Positions 15,405 through 21,873 of a stretch of DNA of 22,814 bases are shown piece by piece; position 1 is the stretch's first letter, and every line of letters begins with the position of its first letter. Below the pieces are notes generated by a model, which was given only the letters and a program-made list of their open reading frames with translations, was not told where the DNA came from and ran no database searches. Position numbers and translations under genes: made by a program. The stretch comes from Halobacteriales archaeon (GTDB taxonomy: Archaea > Halobacteriota > Halobacteria > Halorutilales > JAHENH01): NCBI GenBank assembly GCA_018609935.1, contig JAHENH010000173.1:1-22814 (forward strand), given 5' to 3'.

Positions 15405-16370
15405 ATGCAGGAAATCTTTCCAACAACTGTAATTGGTAGCTATCCGAAGCCTAAGTGGCTTAACAAAGTAAGAGAACTAAACGAAGAAGGTAAGTTCGAA
15501 GAAGAAAAAATGAAAGAAGCAGAAGACGATGCAGTACGCTTAATTGTAAAAGAACAAGAGCGTGCTGGTATTGATGTGTTAAGTGATGGTGAAATGCGAA
15601 GAGAGGAAATGGTGGAATTCTTTGCAGAATGTATACCAGGTTTTGAATTTAACGGTCCTGTACGAGTATGGGGTAACAACTACTACGATAAACCAAGCGT
15701 TGTAGAAGAACTTCAAAAACCAGGACCAATGCTTGTTGAAGAATTTAAATTCACTAAAAAAATAACAGATAGAGCTATAAAAATACCCATAACTGGCCCA
15801 TATACTCTAACAGATTGGTCATTTAATGAAGTATATAAAAGAGATGAACTAGTTATGAAGTTAGCAGAGATATTAAATGAAGAAATTAAAAGACTAGTTG
15901 ACGCAGGTGCAAAATATATACAACTAGATGAACCAGCTCTTTCAACCCATCCTGAAGAAGTAGATATAATAGAAAAATCAACTAAAAAAGTCTTTAAAGG
16001 AATAAATGTAGAAAAGAAATTTATGCATGTATGTTATGGGAAAATAGGGGAAGTATATCCAGAAATACTAGAATTCAATATAGATCAATTTGCCTTAGAA
16101 TTCGCTAACAATAACTTCAAAATGGTTGAAGAGTTAAAAAAATATGAATTTACAAAAGAATTAGGGTTTGGTTGTTTAGATGCGCATGTTTCAGATGTAG
16201 AAAACATAGAGCAGATAAAAGAAAATATAGAAAAAGGCTTAGAGGTTGTACCCCCAGAAAGACTTTGGGTAAACCCAGATTGTGGAGTTAAATTATTACC
16301 ACGAAATATAGCATATAAAAAATTAAAAAATATGACAGAAGCAACAAAAGAATTAAGAAACGAGTATTAA
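15405..16370 (+). CDS. metE: Methionine synthase, zinc-binding catalytic half (core MetE)
   Basis: Transfers a methyl group to homocysteine bound at zinc. The 321-residue barrel has [10 protein letters not shown] near the start, [11 protein letters not shown] near 60-70, [11 protein letters not shown] near 129-139 and LDEPALS at 174-180. The zinc/homocysteine ligands are His208 and Cys210 (HVCYG) and Cys293 in [10 protein letters not shown]. It is half the length of full MetE (about 750) and lacks the N-terminal barrel; a protein resembling that barrel is encoded at 10167-11132. It therefore works either as one half of a split MetE or alone as a folate-independent core synthase of the Mes type with a corrinoid methyl donor. 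The paired gene favours the first. Its stop lies 12 bp from the convergent CinA gene. Confidence 0.92.
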   Translation: MQEIFPTTVIGSYPKPKWLNKVRELNEEGKFEEEKMKEAEDDAVRLIVKEQERAGIDVLSDGEMRREEMVEFFAECIPGFEFNGPVRVWGNNYYDKPSVVEELQKPGPMLVEEFKFTKKITDRAIKIPITGPYTLTDWSFNEVYKRDELVMKLAEILNEEIKRLVDAGAKYIQLDEPALSTHPEEVDIIEKSTKKVFKGINVEKKFMHVCYGKIGEVYPEILEFNIDQFALEFANNNFKMVEELKKYEFTKELGFGCLDAHVSDVENIEQIKENIEKGLEVVPPERLWVNPDCGVKLLPRNIAYKKLKNMTEATKELRNEY

Positions 16371-16382
16371 TATACACAAAAA

Positions 16383-17096
16383 TTAATTTTCTTTTTCTTC
16401 AATCTCTCTAAGTAAAGCTTTTTTAGCTTTTTTTGCTTCATCACCTTTTATTTTTACTTTAACTAGACCTTTTTCAGGATAGCTTCCTATTGATACATCA
16501 AACCCCTTATTTATTTTATCAAAAACAGAAACTAAACGACTTTCATACCCTTCAACTTCTAACCATTCAACATTTTGTTTTTCACCTTCAAACTCATTTT
16601 CAACTTCTTTAAAAACACCCTTCATTTCTTCTGGAACACCCGGAAAAACATATACATCCACACTATCATCATATATAATAAAGCCTGGATCAACACCTAC
16701 TTTATTTTCAACTGGTTCAGCACCTTCAGGAATCTCTGCTGTATTCTCTAATAAGTCATCTTTTTCATATTCTCGATATAATTTTTCTAATATCTCCTCA
16801 TCTCTTGTTACATCCAAATCAAAAGCATTAGCTACAGCCTCTACAGTTATATCATCATGTGTAGGACCCAATCCACCAGTTATTAATATTAAATCACGTC
16901 TTTCTTTTTCCTTCTTTAACTCATTTTTTATATCATTCATTGAATCAGGAACTACAAGTATACGTTTGATATCCACACCCATACTAGTTAGCTGAGAAGC
17001 TAACCATGTAGCATTTGTATTAATAGTATCACCCTCTAAAAGTTCATCTCCAATATTTAATATCGTAGCATCCATATTTAAAATAAAATAAGTCAT
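16383..17096 (-). CDS. CinA-family protein, molybdopterin-binding (MoCF) domain only
   Basis: Single-domain homologue of the N-terminal part of CinA. NIGDELLEGDTINTNATWLA, LILITGGLGPTHDDIT and VFPGVPEEM are the diagnostic segments of this MoaB/MogA-like fold, which in CinA acts on ADP-ribose or NAD-related nucleotides. The C-terminal nicotinamide-mononucleotide deamidase domain is absent, as in many archaeal members of about 240 residues. Start choice: ATG at 17096 lies 20 nt after a TATA-like TTTTAAAA (17117-17124), fitting a leaderless mRNA. ATG at 17075 would give MDATILNIGDELL, closer to the family's usual N-terminus. An adjacent TTG at 17099 is less likely. The Lys/Glu-rich C-terminus is encoded by DNA that on the other strand forms T tracts ending the convergent metE. 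Confidence 0.9.
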   Translation of the reverse strand: MTYFILNMDATILNIGDELLEGDTINTNATWLASQLTSMGVDIKRILVVPDSMNDIKNELKKEKERRDLILITGGLGPTHDDITVEAVANAFDLDVTRDEEILEKLYREYEKDDLLENTAEIPEGAEPVENKVGVDPGFIIYDDSVDVYVFPGVPEEMKGVFKEVENEFEGEKQNVEWLEVEGYESRLVSVFDKINKGFDVSIGSYPEKGLVKVKIKGDEAKKAKKALLREIEEKEN

Positions 17097-17116
17097 CAAT
17101 TACTAACTAATTATCA

Positions 17117-17124
17117 TTTTAAAA
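17117..17124 (-). promoter_or_regulatory. TATA-like box for the CinA-family gene
   Basis: TTTTAAAA, ending 20 nt before the ATG at 17096; same spacing as other leaderless-type promoters in this window. Confidence 0.45.
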
Positions 17125-17369
17125 AAAAGAAATATAAAGTATATACTTATTCCGTTTAAATCTAAGTCTACAGAACTAAAAATATACAAAAACCTTAGCC
17201 ATACTCCAATCTAATATAGATATTTAGCGATTAGGAACACTTACATCCTCAATAAACAACTAAAAACAATTATTGGTGGAAAATTAATCTTAGAGTATTT
17301 TTCATTCTTTAACCCTCAAAATAATTTAGTCTAAAGTAATAATTTACTAATTAAAGTCTATCTAATATT

Positions 17370-19043
17370 ATGGTGTATACTGGAGCTGATTTATTTATCG
17401 ATATTTTAGAGAGATATGGAGTGGATTACATTTTTGGTAACCCTGGTACTACAGAGCTTCCATTAATGCGTTCTCTAGAAAAAAGTAATATAAAATATAT
17501 TTTAGGGCTGCATGAAGATATTGCTGTAGGTGTTGCATCAGGATATGCTAATACTCTCCGTAATCAGCCAAATACTAATATACCTATAGGTGTTGTAAAT
17601 CTTCATTTGGCTCCCGGTCTAGCACATGGACTAGGTAATATACATGGAGCTAAATTTGCTGGTTCCCCATTAATAATTACAGCTGGAAACCACAGCACTG
17701 ATTTTAGACATGAGGAACCTAGTTTGAGGGGGAATCTACTAGAAATGGTTGATCAATTTACAAAGTGGAGTATCGAAGTATTAGATCCAGATACATTACC
17801 GGATATAACTAGGAGGGCTGTTAGAACTGCCTTAACTCCGCCAATGGGGCCTGTTTTTATGTCTCTTCCAATGGATGTCATGATGGAAAAAACAACTGAA
17901 GAACCTAGTGAACTTGGAGAAATACCAAATGCAGGTAGCGGTGATCCAAATCAAATAAAGATAGCTTCAGAGTTATTAGTGGAGGCAAAATCTCCAGTAA
18001 TGATTGTAGGTGATAAGATAGCAAGATCCGGTATAGAATCAGTAAATAAAGCAGTTGAACTAGCTGAAACACTAGGTTGCAAAGTATATGGGGAGATACT
18101 TACATCAGAGGTTAACTTCCCTACAGACCACAATCAATGGATTTCACATATTCCACCAGATGAAGAAATAGTTAGGTCTATTTTAAATACAGACACGGTA
18201 ATGTTAATAGGGTGTTCCACAAATACAACTTTATTTAGACATGAAAAAGATATAATACAAGAATCAACTAAATTTATTCATATAAATAATGACTTCTGGA
18301 ATATAGGTAAAAACGAACCAGCACATGCAGCTATATTTGGGGATCCAAGTCATGTGATGGAAAAAATCTCAAATAAACTAAAAGACAAAATATCAAAACA
18401 AAAATTGGAAAACAGACTTAAAAAAATAGAATCTGAAAAACAAAAAATACAAAAAAAATCAAAAACACAAATAAAAAACTCCAAAAAATCTTCAGTAATC
18501 ACAAAAGAAGAACTAATAGATAGTATAAAAGATATTGCAAAAGAAGCTTATATAGTAGATGAAGGAGTTACATCAAAATATGTTTTACTTGACCGTAAAA
18601 AGCTAAAACCAAAACAACTTCTCTCAAACAAAGGAGGAGGGCTAGGATATGGACTCCCAGCATCTATTGGTGCAAGTCTAGCAGAAAAAACAAAAGAAAA
18701 CAGAAGAAATGTATTAGGCTTTATTGGAGACGGATCCTATCTCTATTATCCTCATTCACTCTATACAGCATCAAGATATGATATCGATCTAACAATTATA
18801 ATAGCAGACAACCGTAATTATCACGCCCTCAAAAAAAATATGGTTGGACTATATGGAGAGGATGAAAAAAATTATGACTTTTTGGGTATGGATATAGATC
18901 CTCCAGTTGATTTTATAAAAAACGCTGAAAGTAATGGAGCTAGAGGACACTTAATAGATTCATTAAATGAACTAAATTCCACGCTAAAAAAAGCTATTAA
19001 CCGTAAAGGAATAGATGTTTTAGATGTATTGATAAAAGATTGA
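17370..19043 (+). CDS. Thiamine-diphosphate-dependent enzyme, benzoylformate decarboxylase/acetolactate synthase-like
   Basis: ThDP enzyme of the POX/decarboxylase group, 557 residues in three domains. The N-terminal PYR domain has FGNPGTTELP (22-31), the cofactor-activating Glu49 in GLHEDIAVGVASG and NLHLAPG with His79, at the place of an active-site His of benzoylformate decarboxylase. The central domain contains SPVMIVGDK (208-216). The PP domain has KGGGLGYGLP and GDGS at 453-456. The closing Asn of the ThDP/Mg motif is Asn481 in IIADNRNYHAL, preceded by Asp instead of the common Asn. Residues 332-374 are a linker unusually rich in Lys, Ser and Gln. Substrate unknown: a 2-oxo acid is expected. 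A small ALS regulatory subunit gene is absent nearby, so biosynthetic acetolactate synthase is less likely. Confidence 0.88.
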   Translation: MVYTGADLFIDILERYGVDYIFGNPGTTELPLMRSLEKSNIKYILGLHEDIAVGVASGYANTLRNQPNTNIPIGVVNLHLAPGLAHGLGNIHGAKFAGSPLIITAGNHSTDFRHEEPSLRGNLLEMVDQFTKWSIEVLDPDTLPDITRRAVRTALTPPMGPVFMSLPMDVMMEKTTEEPSELGEIPNAGSGDPNQIKIASELLVEAKSPVMIVGDKIARSGIESVNKAVELAETLGCKVYGEILTSEVNFPTDHNQWISHIPPDEEIVRSILNTDTVMLIGCSTNTTLFRHEKDIIQESTKFIHINNDFWNIGKNEPAHAAIFGDPSHVMEKISNKLKDKISKQKLENRLKKIESEKQKIQKKSKTQIKNSKKSSVITKEELIDSIKDIAKEAYIVDEGVTSKYVLLDRKKLKPKQLLSNKGGGLGYGLPASIGASLAEKTKENRRNVLGFIGDGSYLYYPHSLYTASRYDIDLTIIIADNRNYHALKKNMVGLYGEDEKNYDFLGMDIDPPVDFIKNAESNGARGHLIDSLNELNSTLKKAINRKGIDVLDVLIKD

Positions 19044-19464
19044 TAAAATAATGTTTTCATAAAAGATTATTTCTTTAAATACTACTATCTAAAATTTTAT
19101 TAATAATCTCCAAATATATGAATAAATTTTTAAATATATTTTTAACAAAAATGATAAACTAATTCGTCTATATTTCTAATTATAATTTTTATCTACGTCA
19201 CAAAGTAACCATGATAGACATAAAAACAAGAATCAAAGATATAGAGTTAACCAAATCACTTAGAAAAGAAAGAGAGAAAGCATATATATGAAACTATCAA
19301 AATTTTCGAGATTAAAACCCCATGCTTCAGCTTGGAGAGGATGTCAAACAGGGAAAACAAACTAAATTTATCTTTTATTAGAGATATAATACTAAATTAA
19401 TTTATTTATTTATATTAATATAAAAAATAAGTTAATTCTCTAGAAAGAATATTTTTTATAAAGT
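19044..19464. other. 421-bp intergenic region with a solo transposon-end-like hairpin
   Basis: Between the ThDP enzyme and the aminopeptidase. The outer parts are AT-rich. A 26-codon frame from ATG 19211 (MIDIKTRIKDIELTKSL...) has natural-looking composition but no support beyond that. A GC-richer hairpin at 19311-19346 is listed separately. No other gene was seen. Confidence 0.4.
19311..19346 (-). mobile_element. Hairpin resembling an IS200/IS605 right end, without transposase
   Basis: On the minus strand the order is TGACATCCTC, a hairpin (stem CCAAGCT/AGCATGG, one mismatch), then GGGTTTTAAT. TGACATCCTC, a GC-rich hairpin and GGGGTTTTAA is the layout I recall at the right end, just after tnpB, in archaeal IS200/IS605 elements, where it also forms the 3' part of the omega RNA. 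A tnpB would have to lie at higher coordinates, but only about 120 bp of AT-rich DNA separates this from the aminopeptidase gene. So it would be a solo end or relic. From memory, not a search. Confidence 0.4.
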
Positions 19465-20586
19465 ATGGATGATCGTATAAAGGAGCATGCTAGAATTCTA
19501 GTTAATTGGAGTGCAGAAATAAAAAAAGGAGACAATGTGGTTATAGTAGGTAGTCCTGAATCCCATGATTTAATTCTAGCTTTATATGAGATCATAGGAG
19601 AGAAACAAGCTAAACCTATAACTTTATATTCTTCAAACGAAGCAGATAGATCATATTTATCAAATATACAAAAAGGATTTGAAACCCCTGAACATCAACT
19701 TGAACTTTATAAAAAATCTGACTCATTTATAAGAATAAAATCTGATCCGAATCTTATGTCAATAAGTGATATATCGGGTAATATATTATCTAAAAGAGAA
19801 AAAGCAATGGAGTCCATTAGAGATGAAATGCTTTCAAAAAAATGGGTATTAACACAGCACCCTACTAATTCTTCTGCTCAACTAGCGGGTATGTCTTTAT
19901 CTAAATACAAAGACTTTGTATATAATTCAATAATAAGAAATTGGAAAGAAATAAGTGAGAAACAAGAAATATTACGGAAAAAACTTGAAAATACTAATAA
20001 AGTAAGAATAGAAGGAGGGAAAACAAAGCTAGAGATGAGTATAAAAGGAATGAAAGCAGTAAATTCGGATGGTAAACACAACATGCCAAGTGGAGAAGTT
20101 TTTACAGCACCTAGTCCTGACAGTGTACAGGGAGAAGTTTTGTTTAATAAGCCACTAATACATAAAGGTAGAGAGATAGAAAACGTACGTTTGGTATTCG
20201 AAGATGGTGAAATAATAGAAAGTTCAGCAGAAAAAAATCATGAATTACTCGAAAATATACTAAATACAGATGAAGGATCTCGTAAACTTGGAGAACTAGG
20301 TATTGGAAACAATGAACAAATAGATAAATTCACTAAAAATATGTTATTTGATGAAAAAATGAATAAAACTATACATTTAGCTATTGGACAAGCATATGAA
20401 GAATGCATTGGAAAAAATCAAGAAAAAAATGACAGTGCTATACACTTAGATATGATTACAAGCATGGAAGATAAAACTCTCTATTTTGATGATGAAATAG
20501 TACAGGAAGAAGGAGTATTCACATGGAAAGAAAAAAATAATCCCCAAGCATCTAATCATAAAGAGACTAAAGTGAACCAAACCTGA
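19465..20586 (+). CDS. Aminopeptidase, M29 family
   Basis: Metal-dependent leucyl-type aminopeptidase (AmpS / aminopeptidase T family), 373 residues, removing N-terminal residues from peptides in the cytoplasm. The start matches the family (DxRIxEHAxILVNWS). The metal site can be read in order: Glu211 in SGEVFTAP, Glu277 in GELGIG, His304 in TIHLAIG, His327 and Asp329 in AIHLDM. Tyr311 is the catalytic tyrosine position. The separation of the two Glu residues (66) agrees with characterised members as I recall them. The last 25 residues (from EKNNPQASN) run beyond the conserved domain and look disordered. The TGA stop lies inside a 10-bp stem (20581-20590 with 20614-20627). No partner gene is evident. 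Confidence 0.93.
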   Translation: MDDRIKEHARILVNWSAEIKKGDNVVIVGSPESHDLILALYEIIGEKQAKPITLYSSNEADRSYLSNIQKGFETPEHQLELYKKSDSFIRIKSDPNLMSISDISGNILSKREKAMESIRDEMLSKKWVLTQHPTNSSAQLAGMSLSKYKDFVYNSIIRNWKEISEKQEILRKKLENTNKVRIEGGKTKLEMSIKGMKAVNSDGKHNMPSGEVFTAPSPDSVQGEVLFNKPLIHKGREIENVRLVFEDGEIIESSAEKNHELLENILNTDEGSRKLGELGIGNNEQIDKFTKNMLFDEKMNKTIHLAIGQAYEECIGKNQEKNDSAIHLDMITSMEDKTLYFDDEIVQEEGVFTWKEKNNPQASNHKETKVNQT

Positions 20587-20916
20587 GGTCAGACTCTGAA
20601 ACACATTGACTTAGACCTATTGCAGGTATAAACATATAGTTCTAAACAAAACTATACTATATACCATTATATATTAAAGTTGTTTATCTTATTTGAATGA
20701 AAGTTGACCCCTCCTTCTCTTTATGAGGAGAGGCCAGCCCTCCTCCATTCTTTAACAATTTATATATCCAGAAAATTCAATGGCCGTATATCTCCTTTTT
20801 AAAAAAAAGGAGTATTATTGCTCTTCTTACAAGCCCACATAAGATAAAAGAATAAGAATTAAGTAAAAGTATGGAGGGAACTCAAAAACTGTCCTCCAGG
20901 TATAGATAACTCATGT
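20587..20916. other. 330-bp tail-to-tail region with successive hairpins
   Basis: No gene. Inverted repeats in order: ACCTG-AGGTC with GACCT-(4-nt bulge)-CAGGT (20581-20627); CTCCT/AGGAG (20711-20715 with 20726-20730); GGCCA/TGGCC (20732-20736 with 20781-20785); a 9-bp perfect stem CTCCTTTTT/AAAAAGGAG (20792-20800 with 20804-20812); and TGGAGG/CCTCCA (20872-20877 with 20893-20898). Purine- and pyrimidine-rich CTCC/GGAG blocks recur, so alternative pairings exist. It probably holds terminators for both flanking genes, perhaps also a small RNA. Confidence 0.45.
20792..20812. terminator. Perfect 9-bp hairpin with T/A tracts, possible bidirectional terminator
   Basis: CTCCTTTTT and its complement around a 3-nt loop. 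On the minus strand eight T in a row (20808-20801) would end the CopD-like transcript; on the plus strand five T are available for the aminopeptidase transcript. Confidence 0.45.
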
Positions 20917-21297
20917 TTATAATGTTCCCCCAATTATAAGAAGTATTATTCCCACAACAGAGGATATTTTAAATAGATTGCTTGCATCTTCAGTTTTTGC
21001 TTTTTTTGTACTTATTTCCACTAATCCAGCAAGTACAGCCCATAATACTAACATCATAATTACTAGGTTTCCTTGAAAGGTGTAAAATAATCTATTAAAC
21101 GTATATCTCACCCCCGCTAGGTGCCCCCCAGTAATAAATAAAACAACTATACTTAGCCTTGAAAACCATTCTAGTCTCTTTATAGTTTGCTTGTTTTGTG
21201 TTATTTCCGATATGGATAAAGTAGCGAAAAATATACTTCCTATCCATAGGCCTGCAAATAATACATGTAGTATTTGGGATATTGTGTCTAAGACCAT
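20917..21297 (-). CDS. Small CopD-like integral membrane protein
   Basis: A 126-residue protein with four membrane helices: about 5-28 (ILHVLFAGLWIGSIFFATL), 47-63, 76-95 (GNLVIMMLVLWAVLAGLVEI) and 107-125. His11 in LHVLFAGLWIG and His59 in TGGHLAGVRY sit within or next to helices, as in CopD-type proteins where His residues may bind heme or copper. It resembles short CopD/DUF-type proteins that I recall from haloarchaea, with the same LHVLFAGLW and TGGHxAGxRY motifs. Metal or heme binding is inferred only. It is divergent from the HIT gene, with 48 bp between the start codons and one central TATA-like element probably shared. The short charged loops suggest no large soluble domain. Confidence 0.85.
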   Translation of the reverse strand: MVLDTISQILHVLFAGLWIGSIFFATLSISEITQNKQTIKRLEWFSRLSIVVLFITGGHLAGVRYTFNRLFYTFQGNLVIMMLVLWAVLAGLVEISTKKAKTEDASNLFKISSVVGIILLIIGGTL

Positions 21298-21317
21298 GAA
21301 AAGAGTTTTTTCCCTTC

Positions 21318-21326
21318 CTTTTTAAC
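21318..21326. promoter_or_regulatory. Shared TATA-like element in a 48-bp divergent promoter
   Basis: CTTTTTAAC on the plus strand, GTTAAAAAG on the minus strand. It lies 19 nt before the HIT ATG (21346) and 20 nt before the CopD-like ATG (21297), so both could be leaderless transcripts set by the same TBP site or by two overlapping ones. Confidence 0.5.
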
Positions 21327-21345
21327 TTCACGGACTAGCTCAAAT

Positions 21346-21873
21346 ATGGAACAACTTTTTGCACCATGGAGAATTGAATGGGTAGAAAAAGATAAAGACG
21401 AAGTTGATGGTTGTATTTTTTGTGAATATCCGAAGCGTAAGGATGATAAAAAATCATTAATTCTTGTTCGAAGTGAATTCTCTTTTGTTATGTTGAATAA
21501 CTATCCATATAATCCCGGCCATGCTATGGTGGTGCCATATAGCCATAAATCACAGTATGAAGACCTAACAGAGGAAGAACTTTCAGATCACTCTATACTT
21601 AAAAAGGAGACATTTAAGGCAATCAAAAAATGCTTAGATCCTGATGGATTTAATACAGGTCTAAATTTAGGTGAAGGAAGTGGAGGATCCATAAAAAATC
21701 ATCTACATACTCATATAGTCCCAAGATGGAAGGGGGATACTAATTTTATGCCAGTAACTAATAATAGTAAAATAATAGTTGAACTAGTAGAAGATACTTA
21801 TGAAAAGCTATATAATACATTTAAGAAATTTGATGATATAGAAAAAAGAGAAGATTCTCTTTATATTTCATAA
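21346..21873 (+). CDS. HIT-family nucleotide hydrolase/phosphorylase (Ap4A phosphorylase-like)
   Basis: Histidine-triad protein of 175 residues. The triad is HLHTH at 119-123 followed by IVPRW (consensus HxHxHxxPRW), with the middle His as nucleophile on the nucleotide alpha-phosphate. FAPWRIEWV near the N-terminus, the pair Cys23/Cys26 in GCIFC, LNNYPYNPGHAMVVP near 50-64 and LNLGEGSGGSI near 107-116 match the branch that includes bacterial/archaeal Ap4A phosphorylases better than the short HINT branch. Likely substrates are dinucleoside polyphosphates or adenylated nucleotides; the exact one cannot be told. The 3' end overlaps the convergent ABCE1 gene by 13 bp. A T7 tract at 21880-21886, inside ABCE1, may end the transcript. 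Confidence 0.93.
   Translation: MEQLFAPWRIEWVEKDKDEVDGCIFCEYPKRKDDKKSLILVRSEFSFVMLNNYPYNPGHAMVVPYSHKSQYEDLTEEELSDHSILKKETFKAIKKCLDPDGFNTGLNLGEGSGGSIKNHLHTHIVPRWKGDTNFMPVTNNSKIIVELVEDTYEKLYNTFKKFDDIEKREDSLYIS

Noticed and set aside
19211..19291. Possible 26-codon small gene (MIDIKTRIKDIELTKSL...)
   Set aside because: Composition looks natural, but there is no ribosome-binding site, promoter or homology that I can name; mentioned only within the intergenic entry.
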